From contig CAKTJC010000013.1 of assembly GCA_934567355.1 (NCBI GenBank), forward strand, positions 1-64,000: a stretch of 64,000 nt of DNA, written 5' to 3'. The stretch comes from an uncultured Oscillospiraceae bacterium. GTDB lineage: Bacteria > Bacillota > Clostridia > Oscillospirales > Oscillospiraceae. A program made the translations under genes and the position numbers. A model generated the notes under the pieces. That model was given only the letters and a program-made list of their open reading frames with translations, was not told the origin of the DNA and searched no databases. Of the stretch, positions 56,926 through 64,000 are shown in pieces. Position 1 is the first letter of the stretch, and every line of letters starts with the position of its first letter.

Positions 56926-58446
56926 CTACGATTTTTTCAGAATTTCCAGCATCCGCTTGGTGCCCTCCCGGCAGGGGACGCATTTGCCGCAGCTTTCCCG
57001 CTGGGTAAAGGACATGAAGAATCGGGCAACCTCCACCATGCAGGTGTGCTCGTCCATGACCACCATTTCGCCGGAGCCAACGATGGCGTTGAATTTCTTC
57101 ACGGAGTCAAAGTCCAGGGGTTCGTCCAGGTGCTTTTCCGTCAGACAGCCGCCGGAGGGGCCGCCAATCTGAACGGCCTTGAAGGTGGCGCCGTTTTTCA
57201 GGCCGCCGCCGATGTCGAAAATAATCTGCCGCAGGGTGGAGCCCATGGGCACCTCAATCAAGCCGGTGTTCTCAATGGCACCGGTGAGGGAGAAGGTTTT
57301 AGTGCCGGGGCTTCCGGCGGTGCCGATGGTGCGATACCAGTCCGCGCCCTGCAAAATAATCTTGGGAACGTTGGCGTAGGTTTCCACATTGTTCAGCACC
57401 GTGGGCCGCTCCCACAGTCCTTTTTCAACGGTTCTGGGGGGCTTGACTCTGGGCATACCCCGATTGCCCTCAATGGAGGCGGTCAAGGCGGAGCCTTCGC
57501 CGCAGACAAATGCGTCCGCGCCCCGGTTGATGTGCAGGTGGAAGCTGAAATCCGTGCCCAGGATGTTGCCTCCCAGCAGTCCTCGCTCTTCCAGCAGGTT
57601 GATGGCGTGACGCAGCCGGGCAACGGACATGGGGTATTCCGCCCGGACGTAGATATAGCCGTCGCTGGATTTGACGGCATAGGCCGCAATCATCATGCCC
57701 TCAATCAGCTTGAAGGGATCGCCCTCCATCACGGAGCCGTCCATAAACGCGCCGGGGTCGCCCTCGTCGCCGTTGCACACCACATACCGGATGGGGTCTT
57801 TCTGCCGGGCCACCTGCTTCCACTTCTTTCCGGCAGGGAAGCCGCCGCCGCCTCTGCCCCGCAGGCCGGACTTGTCGATTTCTTCAATCACTTCGTCACG
57901 GGTCATTTGGGTCATGGCTTTTTCCAGTGCCAGGAAACCGCCGGCGGCCAGGTATTCGTCCAGGGATTCCGCGTCCAGCTTGCCGCAGTTTTCCAGCACA
58001 ATGCGGGTCTGCTTTGCGATGAAGGGAATCTCACTGGGCTGCACATATTTCTGCTCACCCTTGTGGTACAGCAGCCGTTCCAACACACTGTCGCCCAGCA
58101 CGCTCTGCTCAAAGATGTCCCGGCAGTCCTCCGGCTGCACCTTTACATATTGAATGACCTTTTCTCCTTTTTGAATCCGCACTAGGGGGCCCAGCTCACA
58201 GAAGCCCTGGCAGCCGGTTTTCTTCACGCCCACCAGCTTCTCGTGCTCGGCTTCATCATGGGGCGCAAATTCCAACAGGACACCGGGGGTGTCCGAAACC
58301 AACTCCTGGAATAATTTATGGATTTTGTCGCTTCCGGTGGCAATGCAGCCCGTGCCGGAGCAGACGAGAATCCGGCAGTCATAGCGATTCAGTTCCGTCA
58401 GGACATCCTGACGTACTTGGGAAAGCTGCTTTACTTTCTCAATCAT
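56926..58446 (-). CDS. hydB: Hydrogenase HydB subunit (NuoF-like), C-terminally truncated
   Basis: A 506-residue flavin subunit that exchanges electrons with NADH. A thioredoxin-like 2Fe-2S domain (Cys at 30, 34, 79 and 83: CSGTGC, GCQGFC) precedes the NuoF core: GRGGGGFPAG at 197-206 binds NADH/FMN, and the [4Fe-4S] ligands CGKCVPC are at 486-492. The protein stops 14 residues later, so the fourth ligand of that cluster and the usual C-terminal two-cluster ferredoxin domain are missing. The stop comes from a one-base loss. The start overlaps hydC (TGATG). Confidence 0.88.
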   Translation of the reverse strand: MIEKVKQLSQVRQDVLTELNRYDCRILVCSGTGCIATGSDKIHKLFQELVSDTPGVLLEFAPHDEAEHEKLVGVKKTGCQGFCELGPLVRIQKGEKVIQYVKVQPEDCRDIFEQSVLGDSVLERLLYHKGEQKYVQPSEIPFIAKQTRIVLENCGKLDAESLDEYLAAGGFLALEKAMTQMTRDEVIEEIDKSGLRGRGGGGFPAGKKWKQVARQKDPIRYVVCNGDEGDPGAFMDGSVMEGDPFKLIEGMMIAAYAVKSSDGYIYVRAEYPMSVARLRHAINLLEERGLLGGNILGTDFSFHLHINRGADAFVCGEGSALTASIEGNRGMPRVKPPRTVEKGLWERPTVLNNVETYANVPKIILQGADWYRTIGTAGSPGTKTFSLTGAIENTGLIEVPMGSTLRQIIFDIGGGLKNGATFKAVQIGGPSGGCLTEKHLDEPLDFDSVKKFNAIVGSGEMVVMDEHTCMVEVARFFMSFTQRESCGKCVPCREGTKRMLEILKKS

Positions 58447-58910
58447 CAGCCTTTACCTCTCAATTCTTCCAGCAATGCCAGCGCTTTTTCGGGGGTCATG
58501 GAGGGGTGAACCTGCTCGTTGACCATCATGGTGGGGGCAAGGCCGCAGGCACCCAGGCAGGAAACCGTCTCCACGGTGAACATCATGTCGTCGGTGGTGT
58601 GCTTTTTCTTGCTGAGTCCCAGCGCTTCCAGCACCGGGGTGGAGTGGCGGACGTGACAGGCCGTGCCGTCACAGACCTTGATAACGTATTTTCCCTTTGC
58701 CTCAAAAGAGAAGTTCTCATAGAAGGTGGCGACACTGTATGCCTTTGTCTCCGTGATGCCGATTTGGGAAGCTACATAGCTCAGTAGCTCCCCGGGGAGA
58801 TAGCGGTACTGCGCCTGAATGTCCTGCATAATGGGAATCAGTGCGCTGTCCTTTTTGCCGTAACGCGAGATAATCTCATCCGTCTTGCGGTAATAAGACT
58901 CGTCCAGCAT
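58446..58910 (-). CDS. hydC: Hydrogenase HydC subunit (NuoE-like)
   Basis: A 154-residue NuoE/HydC protein with one [2Fe-2S] cluster. Ligands are Cys80 and Cys85 (CDGTACHV) and Cys118 and Cys122 (SCLGACGLAP). The helical N-terminus (DSALIPIMQDIQAQYRYLPG) is typical. It passes electrons between the HydB flavin and the HydA chain. AAGGAGG precedes the ATG, and the stop overlaps the hydB start. Confidence 0.95.
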   Translation of the reverse strand: MLDESYYRKTDEIISRYGKKDSALIPIMQDIQAQYRYLPGELLSYVASQIGITETKAYSVATFYENFSFEAKGKYVIKVCDGTACHVRHSTPVLEALGLSKKKHTTDDMMFTVETVSCLGACGLAPTMMVNEQVHPSMTPEKALALLEELRGKG

Positions 58911-59162
58911 TCCTAAGTTCCTCCTTTGTGCGCCCGGTAAATGGGTCGCCTACTACTATTATACTGGTGAGTGGTTTTTCAATATTTTTTGACAAAACGT
59001 ATGACGATTTTTCACATAAGAAGGGCGAATTTGCATAATTAAAATTATGCAAATTACACAATAACTCGCCAAAGGGAACGATGGAATGAAGTGGCTTGCC
59101 CAATGCCATCACCCGCGGCCGCTTGTTCGGCGTTTTTTTCAGACTACAATGCAATGCACAGC
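58911..59162. promoter_or_regulatory. Intergenic region upstream of hydC with a perfect 28-bp palindrome
   Basis: About 250 bases without a convincing gene. Minus strand: a TATAAT box lies at about 58959-58964 but no matching -35 is found at 17 bases, suggesting an activator. A perfect palindrome with 12-bp arms and a 4-base spacer (AATTTGCATAAT, 59028-59039, with ATTATGCAAATT, 59044-59055) lies about 65 bases further upstream and is flanked by a GGCGA / TCGCC outer pair. It could be an operator of the hyd operon; I see no exact Rex or Fnr site. Confidence 0.55.
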
Positions 59163-59193
59163 AAAAAGCCGGAGAGGAAATTTCCTCTCCGGC
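59163..59193 (-). terminator. Terminator of the yqeG-pepP-efp operon
   Basis: A 13-bp perfect palindromic stem GCCGGAGAGGAAA / TTTCCTCTCCGGC, followed on the minus strand by TTTTTGC. Confidence 0.93.
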
Positions 59194-59210
59194 AAAATGT
59201 GATTATTGGA

Positions 59211-59690
59211 TTACTCCTCGTCCTCTTCGTCGTCTTCGAAGGTGAATTCCAGAGTCTCGCCGCACTTGTCGCAGACGATGCTTCCGGACTTCAGCACATC
59301 CTCATCAAAATCGATGATGTTGCCGCAGGCACACCGGACTTCGTAGATGGTGGTGTCCTCGTCACCGAAGTCGAAGCCTTCTTCGCCATCGGCATCTTCG
59401 TCGGACTCATCTTCATCTTCGTCCTCGTAATCGTCGTCGTAGTCCTCGTAATCGTCCTCGTCGTCTTCCTCGTCCAGGATGTAGTCCTCGATGGCGTCCA
59501 GATCCTCTTCGATCTCATCCAGCTCGTCGGAGATGGCGATGGTGGTATCCTCGATATCCACGACCTTTTTGGTCACGTCACCCAGAAGATCCACAATGGC
59601 AGCGATCATCTTTCCTTCGTCGGACTCGGTATTCAGCTTCAGGCCATCCATCAAGCCCTTGAGATAGGCGGACTTTTCAGAAATCGTCAT
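59211..59690 (-). CDS. CD1247-type acidic protein with zinc ribbon
   Basis: A 159-residue acidic protein. The N-terminal ISEKSAYLKGLMDGLKLNTESDEGKMI with a following coiled coil is the 'CD1247 N-terminal domain' common in Clostridia. A long Asp/Glu run (about residues 60-110) leads to a zinc ribbon (CACGNIIDFDEDVLKSGSIVCDKCG, Cys pairs near 119-121 and 139-142). Function is unknown. It is the last gene of the operon after efp; in clostridia this neighbour is conserved. Confidence 0.82.
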   Translation of the reverse strand: MTISEKSAYLKGLMDGLKLNTESDEGKMIAAIVDLLGDVTKKVVDIEDTTIAISDELDEIEEDLDAIEDYILDEEDDEDDYEDYDDDYEDEDEDESDEDADGEEGFDFGDEDTTIYEVRCACGNIIDFDEDVLKSGSIVCDKCGETLEFTFEDDEEDEE

Positions 59691-59718
59691 ATCATTTGCT
59701 CCTTATCAATCGGAAAAA

Positions 59719-60282
59719 TCAAGCCTTGGAACGACCCAGATATTCGCCGGTACGGGTGTCGATCTGAATCTTGTCGCCCTCGTTGATGAAGAGGGGAACC
59801 TTCACCTCAGCGCCGGTCTCAACGGTAGCGGGCTTGGTGACGTTGGTAGCGGTATTGCCGGCAAAGCCCGGCTCGGTCTTGGTGACCACAAGGTCGGCAA
59901 AGTTGGGGGCTTCCACGCCGAATACGCTGCCCTTATAGCTCATGATGACGCAGGTGTCGTTTTCCTTGACAAACTTGAAGGAATCGTCCAGCACGCTGGC
60001 ATCCACGGGCATCAGCTCGTAGGTCTCGCCGTCCATGAAGTAGTAGAGGTTGCCGTCGTTGTAGGAATACTCCATCTTCTTGCGCTCAATGTAAGCAGTG
60101 GGGTACTTGGCAGTGGGGTTGAAGCTGGTCTCGGTCACGCCGCCGGTGATGACGTTCTTCATCTTCACGCGGACGAAAGCGGCACCCTTGCCGGGCTTGA
60201 CGTGCTGGAACTCGATGACCTGCATGACCTTGCCGTCCATTTCGAAAGTAACGCCGTTTCTGAATTCACTTGCAGAAATCAT
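59719..60282 (-). CDS. efp: Elongation factor P
   Basis: A 187-residue EF-P that relieves ribosome stalling at polyproline. Three OB/KOW-like domains are present; the loop [14 protein letters not shown] carries Lys32, the usual modification site. The C-terminal [16 protein letters not shown] is the family end. The Pro-rich adaptor at 16.5 kb would be a typical EF-P client in the same genome. AGGAGG precedes the ATG. Confidence 0.97.
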   Translation of the reverse strand: MISASEFRNGVTFEMDGKVMQVIEFQHVKPGKGAAFVRVKMKNVITGGVTETSFNPTAKYPTAYIERKKMEYSYNDGNLYYFMDGETYELMPVDASVLDDSFKFVKENDTCVIMSYKGSVFGVEAPNFADLVVTKTEPGFAGNTATNVTKPATVETGAEVKVPLFINEGDKIQIDTRTGEYLGRSKA

Positions 60283-60396
60283 GTTTCATATCCTCCTAAG
60301 TTATCTTCCCCGAAGGGACAGAAAAGTATGTACAAAATTGCATCGCTTTATTTTAACCGATTGACGCTTTTTTTTCAAGGGGAAAATACGATTTTT

Positions 60397-61461
60397 TTAC
60401 AGAATGAGCAGCTCTTTTGGCAGCTTTGTAAGATTTTCACAGCCCTCCGCCGTCAAAACTGCCACATCTTCGATGCGCACGCCAAATTTTCCGGGCAGAT
60501 AGATGCCGGGTTCTGCCGAGCAGACCGCTCCCGCAGGAAGCGGAGACTCGTTTCGCATGTTCATATTGGGCCCCTCGTGGATTTCCAGACCCACGCCGTG
60601 GCCGTAGCTGTGGCCAAAATAGTCGCCGTAACCGGCGTCCGTAATCACCTGGCGGGCAACGCCGTCCACATATTTTCCGGTCACTCCTGCGCGGGTGGCT
60701 GCCAGAGCCTCACACTGGGCTTTGAGCACCACATTGTATACCTTGCGCATTTCCTCGGTGGCATAGCCGAAGGCAATGGTGCGGGTGGTGTCGGAGCAGT
60801 AGCCCTGATACATCACGCCGAAGTCCATGGTCAGGAAGTCCCCCTCCTGAATCACCCGGTCGCCCGCCACGCCATGGGGCAGGCTGGTGTTGGGGCCGGA
60901 CACCACGATGGGGTCAAAGGACAGACCCTGGGCACCGTTTTTATACATGCAGTAGATAAGCTCCGCCTGGACTTCCAGCTCGGTCATGCCTACCTTCAGC
61001 CGGGGCAGTGCCTCCAGCAGGGCGGCATCGGCAATCTGCTGGGCCTTGCGCAGGCGCTCCAGCTCCCACTCCTCCTTCACATCCCGGAAGGCGCGGATTT
61101 TCTCGTTGTAGGGAACCATCTTCGCATTCAGACTCTCCTGGAAGCGGGCGCACTGCCCTGCGGTGATGTATTCTTCCTCATAGCCCAGGGTGTGGATGCC
61201 GAAATCCGCAATGGCCTGGTTGATAAGCAGGGCGTAGTTGCGCCCCCGGTCGGTCATAATGACCTCAAAATTGTGGATATTATTGGTGGCGGACTCAATA
61301 TAGCGGCTGTCGGTGAAATAGCGGCAGCCCTTCTTGGAGACAACTGCCATGCCCTCGGCAATGTCAAACTCCGCGCCGTAATGGCGGCTGTAGCGGGAGG
61401 TCAGCAGCAGGCCGTCCACCTGGTCATTCAAGATGGACAGATACTTTTCAAGATTTTTCAT
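60397..61461 (-). CDS. pepP: Xaa-Pro aminopeptidase (M24 family)
   Basis: A 354-residue M24 metallopeptidase removing N-terminal residues before proline. The N-terminal creatinase-like domain ends near residue 125. The dinuclear metal ligands appear in order: Asp in TMDFGVMYQGYCSD (two Asp), His in GHGVGLEIHEGP, Glu in CSAEPGIYLPG and Glu in GVRIEDVAVL. It lies in the conserved order pepP-efp. The start overlaps the end of yqeG by 14 bases. Confidence 0.92.
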   Translation of the reverse strand: MKNLEKYLSILNDQVDGLLLTSRYSRHYGAEFDIAEGMAVVSKKGCRYFTDSRYIESATNNIHNFEVIMTDRGRNYALLINQAIADFGIHTLGYEEEYITAGQCARFQESLNAKMVPYNEKIRAFRDVKEEWELERLRKAQQIADAALLEALPRLKVGMTELEVQAELIYCMYKNGAQGLSFDPIVVSGPNTSLPHGVAGDRVIQEGDFLTMDFGVMYQGYCSDTTRTIAFGYATEEMRKVYNVVLKAQCEALAATRAGVTGKYVDGVARQVITDAGYGDYFGHSYGHGVGLEIHEGPNMNMRNESPLPAGAVCSAEPGIYLPGKFGVRIEDVAVLTAEGCENLTKLPKELLIL

Positions 61462-61960
61462 ATTCGATTCTCCTGTTCTTTGCCATGGCAATGAAGGGCA
61501 GCTCCAAAACATGGCGGGCCTTCAGCCAGAAATTGTGATTGTTGATGGCACTGACCAGGATAGAGGTGACTCCCTGGCAGTTTGCACCCAGCGTATCGGT
61601 GTAGATCTGGTCGCCGACCAGCGCTGCCTGACTTGCGGGAATTCCGTATTTTTGCAGGCACTCACGAATCCCCTTGGCAAAGGGCTTCTTTGCGTGGGTG
61701 ATGCAGTCCAGGCCATGGGCGGCGCAGAATTTCTTTACCCGGTCGCGCTTGCTGTTGGAAACGATGCACAGCTGAATCCCTGTATTTTTCATGGATTCCA
61801 GCCATGCTTCCATTTTCTCGGTTGGAACATTGGTGGTGTAGGGGACGATGGTGTTGTCAAAGTCCAGCATCAGCAGCCGGATGCGTTTTTGCCGCAGCAG
61901 CGCCGGGGTAATTTCGGGCAGCTCCCGGGCGATGATCTTTGGCAGCAGGGATAGGGACAT
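61448..61960 (-). CDS. yqeG: YqeG-family HAD-IIIA phosphatase
   Basis: A 170-residue HAD phosphatase. Motif I LDFDNTIVPY (two Asp), motif II CIVSNSKRDRV, Lys in HAKKPFAKGI and motif IV LVGDQIYTDTLGAN are all present and match YqeG. The physiological substrate is not known. ATG 61960 is favoured, with GGAGG five bases before it, over ATG 61972. It is the first gene of the pepP-efp operon and lies just downstream of a palindromic element. Confidence 0.9.
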   Translation of the reverse strand: MSLSLLPKIIARELPEITPALLRQKRIRLLMLDFDNTIVPYTTNVPTEKMEAWLESMKNTGIQLCIVSNSKRDRVKKFCAAHGLDCITHAKKPFAKGIRECLQKYGIPASQAALVGDQIYTDTLGANCQGVTSILVSAINNHNFWLKARHVLELPFIAMAKNRRIEYEKS

Positions 61961-61987
61961 ATCGGCCTCCATGGATTCATAGAATAC

Positions 61988-62152
61988 AGGGAACCTCTGA
62001 ATAAATCGACTTCGGCTGAGCAGCGGATCTTTTTCCCTGGCTGTGCGGTTTCAAAAGTGGGAAATACATACAGTATTCCGCCACTTTTGAAACCTTCATC
62101 CAGTGAAAAATCTTTCGCTGTCAGCTCTTGCCGATTTATTCAGAGCTTCCAT
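61988..62152. repeat. Palindromic MITE-like element, copy 5 (long form, altered apex stem)
   Basis: About 165 bp with ends GGGAACCTCTGAATAAATCG and CGATTTATTCAGAGCTTCC. The apex hairpin is a perfect 14-bp stem GGTTTCAAAAGTGG (62047-62060) / CCACTTTTGAAACC (62081-62094) around GAAATACATACAGTATTCC. Relative to copies 1 and 3 the stem has different bases on both strands but remains paired, while the loop core is the same. Confidence 0.9.
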
Positions 62153-62185
62153 AGAGCATTATACCACGGGAAGGGGGTTTTGTCC

Positions 62186-62896
62186 ATGGCAATCCCGCAA
62201 TACCTGGCGATGACGGCGGCAGAGATGCTGGGCAGCCCGCCGCTGCCCGAAAAATGCGCCTGGATGGCGTGCCATTTTTCTCCCTATTCCACGGGGCTTT
62301 GCAATCTTCCCTCCGTCCTCCCGCCGGGAAGCCTGCTGATTTTCAATGACCGCACGCCTATCCACGGCCATGACCCGATGCGCATCTGCCGGGAGCTGAC
62401 CGAGGCGCTGGAAGGGTTGCACTGCGCGGGGCTGCTGCTGGATTTTCAGAATCCGCCCAGCCGGGAATCACAGGCGCTGGTCGCATGCCTGGTGGAGCAA
62501 TTGAAATTCCCCATGGGTATTTCGCCGGATTATTCCGTGGAGCCTGCCGCCGTATTTGCCCCGCCGGTGCCCACGGATACGCCGGTCACGGATTACCTCG
62601 CGCGCTGGAAGGGAAGAAGGGTCTGGCTGGAAGCAGCATTGGAGGGACAAACCATCACGCTCACTGCCTCCGGCACACAGTGCAGCGCCAACCCGTCCCC
62701 ACCGGATGCACCGGCCTTTGCGGATGAAGCGCTGCATTGCCATTATAAAATAGAGGAAAAACAGGACGCAGTCGTATTTCGCACCTGGCGGACGCGGGAC
62801 GATCTTTCCGCCCTCCTGGAGGAAGCGGAGCGCCTGAACGTCAAGCTGTCCGTCGGATTGTACCAGGAGCTTAGTACACAATGTCGATCAACTTAA
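62186..62896 (+). CDS. Hypothetical protein, 236 aa
   Basis: I do not recognise this protein. It is soluble, with no signal peptide. Segments ILF-type strands such as GSLLIFNDRTPIHGHD and HCAGLLLDFQNPPSRESQAL suggest an alpha/beta or barrel fold, with a conserved-looking HFSPYSTGLCNLPSVLPPG near the start. ATG 62186 has AAGGGGG eight bases upstream; an extension to 62057 would lie within the palindromic element. Its end overlaps the convergent PHP gene by 26 bases. Confidence 0.6.
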   Translation: MAIPQYLAMTAAEMLGSPPLPEKCAWMACHFSPYSTGLCNLPSVLPPGSLLIFNDRTPIHGHDPMRICRELTEALEGLHCAGLLLDFQNPPSRESQALVACLVEQLKFPMGISPDYSVEPAAVFAPPVPTDTPVTDYLARWKGRRVWLEAALEGQTITLTASGTQCSANPSPPDAPAFADEALHCHYKIEEKQDAVVFRTWRTRDDLSALLEEAERLNVKLSVGLYQELSTQCRST

Positions 62897-63560
62897 CCTT
62901 CCCCTCGCGCAGGAAGCGAAGATAGTCCTCCGGCGTTTTCAGCGGCTCCGGGAACTCCACGCCGCTGCCGTAGAGCTGGGTGACCTTGTGGCTGTCCGAT
63001 CCGGCGGTGGCAGGCAGATCAAACATATCGGCATAGGCGAATGCCCGCTGATTCATTTTCCTGCCGTCGTCGCCCAGATGTGCGCCGTTGATGGCCTCCA
63101 CACCGTCAATATCCCGGGGAAAGAGTTGGAAATGGTCGATGTAGCCCCGCTCCCGGAAGGGATGTGCCTGAATGATGAAGCCGCCGCCCTCGTGCATTTT
63201 CCGGAGCGCCGTGCGGGGGTCGCCCCGGTCGATGTCCTCGTGTTCGAGAAGCCACTGCTTATCCAGATTGTACACCAGAAATTCCGCCCCCTGATAGGCG
63301 TATTCGAAGCCAAAAAATACCTGCAGACCGATTTTCTCCCCTTCATCCCGGGCGTGTTCATACCCCAGGCAGAACCGACGGATTTTTTCCGCCCAGGGCA
63401 GCTCCCGGGGTACGGCGGAGTTGCCGTTGAAAAAATGGTCAGTGACGAAAATCCCCGTATACCCGGCCTCTTTGTGTGCCCGTGCCATTTCTGCGCCGGT
63501 GGAGCTGGAGCAGGCGCTTGCCTCTGCGGTGTGCATGTGTGTTTCATATCGATAGCCCAT
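62871..63560 (-). CDS. PHP-domain phosphoesterase
   Basis: A 229-residue metal-dependent PHP hydrolase. The metal ligands occur in order: HMHT (His8, His10), VTDHF, GFEY (Glu), IIQAHPF (His), and GSDSHKV (Asp, His). These fit the PHP family related to histidinol phosphatase and PolX. The substrate may be a nucleotide or phosphorylated metabolite; nothing nearby decides this. AGAGGAAC precedes the ATG, with a promoter at 63594-63622. Confidence 0.85.
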   Translation of the reverse strand: MGYRYETHMHTAEASACSSSTGAEMARAHKEAGYTGIFVTDHFFNGNSAVPRELPWAEKIRRFCLGYEHARDEGEKIGLQVFFGFEYAYQGAEFLVYNLDKQWLLEHEDIDRGDPRTALRKMHEGGGFIIQAHPFRERGYIDHFQLFPRDIDGVEAINGAHLGDDGRKMNQRAFAYADMFDLPATAGSDSHKVTQLYGSGVEFPEPLKTPEDYLRFLREGKVKLIDIVY

Positions 63561-63593
63561 GATCGTTCCTCTTTGTCTTTTCGTAATGGCTTA

Positions 63594-63622
63594 ACCCTAC
63601 CACAGCGCCCATCCTTTGTCAA
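63594..63622 (-). promoter_or_regulatory. Promoter of the PHP-domain gene
   Basis: On the minus strand a perfect TTGACA (63617-63622) and TAGGGT (63594-63599) are separated by 17 bases. Confidence 0.65.
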
Positions 63623-63651
63623 GTGGCGGCGAAAATCGAAACTACAATATA

Positions 63652-63682
63652 AAAATCAGCCGATACTGCACCGGCTGATTTT
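63652..63682 (-). terminator. Terminator of the right-edge LRR gene
   Basis: AAAATCAGCCG / CGGCTGATTTT with a 9-base loop lies directly downstream of the LRR gene; on the minus strand it runs into TTTTTATATTG. Confidence 0.88.
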
Positions 63683-63695
63683 CGTATGTCCGTTG

Positions 63696-64000
63696 TTATT
63701 TCGCGTTTTCCTGAGCACGGATCAGAGCATCTACCTGATCCAGGTTAAAGACCTCACGTACCTTCTTGTAGAACTCCGTGTAGTGATAACCGTTATCGGT
63801 ATACCGCCAACCGGCGCCCGCATAGGGATCGCTTCCGGTGAACACGGCAGTGGCATCCGGATGGATCTCTTTGAACTGGTTCTGCTCATCCGCTCCTACA
63901 CGGGTCTTCTTGCAGAAGAGGTTCTGGATGTCCAGACCGTCCAGCGGCATCAGACTGCTGACCTTGGTATAGCAGATGTTCAGATATTTCAAACTGGCAC
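63696..64000 (-). CDS. C-terminal part of a leucine-rich-repeat protein (5' end outside window)
   Basis: The frame is open to the window edge; 101 residues are seen. They begin ASLKYLNICYTKVSSLMPLD, a leucine-rich repeat, followed by DATAVFTGSDPYAGAGWRYT and a helical end. This matches the C-terminus of the lipoprotein at 20220-21710 (SLQRLNIAYTKVSDLSPLDE ... HTGDAKDDNPYGYPWRYEQN), so the two are paralogues. A terminator follows. It is presumably another surface lipoprotein. Confidence 0.8.
   Translation of the reverse strand, partial: ASLKYLNICYTKVSSLMPLDGLDIQNLFCKKTRVGADEQNQFKEIHPDATAVFTGSDPYAGAGWRYTDNGYHYTEFYKKVREVFNLDQVDALIRAQENAK

Noticed and set aside
56808..56940. Programmed ribosomal frameshifting between hydB and hydA
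   Set aside because: The A-run (AAAAAA) could allow slippage, but two separate shifts plus missing protein segments on both sides point to damage or assembly error, not to a programmed site; no slippery heptamer with a downstream structure is evident.
58876..59154. A 92-codon minus-strand frame upstream of and overlapping hydC
   Set aside because: It contains the hyd promoter region and the perfect palindrome, has no family resemblance and no ribosome site, and overlaps hydC in another frame.

Overview
The window looks like part of the chromosome of an anaerobic, spore-forming, low-oxygen gut Firmicute of the class Clostridia, most plausibly an Oscillospirales relative. This is inferred from gene content only: SpoIVB and SpoIIID for sporulation, a multisubunit NAD-linked [FeFe] hydrogenase (HydABC), strong AGGAGG-type ribosome binding sites with many GTG/TTG starts, no outer-membrane genes, and host-mucin sugar (sialic acid) catabolism. 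I saw no rRNA, tRNA, CRISPR array, prophage or transposase gene.

Layout. 1-8.3 kb: the 3' end of tuf, then small single genes (two acetyltransferases, several membrane or unknown proteins, a SplB-like radical SAM protein, SpoIVB). 8.5-14.3 kb: a free-methionine sulfoxide reductase, a three-gene envelope module equivalent to Bacillus YdjI-YdjG-YdjH, a MATE exporter and thioredoxin. 14.5-19.9 kb: a MacAB-like export operon with two adaptor proteins, one carrying a very large Pro/Thr/Glu-rich insertion. 20.2-24.5 kb: a leucine-rich-repeat lipoprotein, a HAD hydrolase and a MoxR/VWA pair. 24.6-27.6 kb: a TrpXYZ-like ABC importer. 27.7-33 kb: membrane proteins, an XRE/TPR regulator, a sorbitol-type dehydrogenase, SpoIIID and a threonine-aldolase-family enzyme. 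33.1-36.2 kb: cysK-iscS-iscU-rrf2, preceded by a palindromic operator over its promoter. 37.5-48.7 kb: a sialic acid regulon arranged as three transcription units. 48.7-52.1 kb: a GT4 glycosyltransferase with a eukaryote-type branching enzyme. 52.2-55.2 kb: HD phosphohydrolase, Na+/alanine symporter and a zinc peptidase. 55.3-58.9 kb: hydC-hydB-hydA, visibly damaged at the hydB/hydA junction. 59.2-62 kb: the yqeG-pepP-efp-CD1247-like operon. The end holds an unknown gene, a PHP hydrolase and the C-terminus of a second LRR protein paralogous to the one at 20-21.7 kb.

How the genes work together. The sialic acid block supplies an ABC importer without its own ATPase, lyase (NanA), YhcH, a ManNAc-to-GlcNAc epimerase (AGE), an unusual ROK kinase, an SGNH esterase and NagA. 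Together they encode the epimerase route known from Bacteroides rather than the NanK/NanE route. An RpiR regulator is co-transcribed with the epimerase, and related TGAAAAT-type palindromes lie at the promoters.

The most unusual non-coding signal is a family of six dispersed 87-170 bp palindromic elements. They share terminal inverted repeats and, in the long copies, an apex hairpin whose stem has changed sequence on both sides while staying complementary. At two sites the element end supplies the stop codon of the neighbouring gene.
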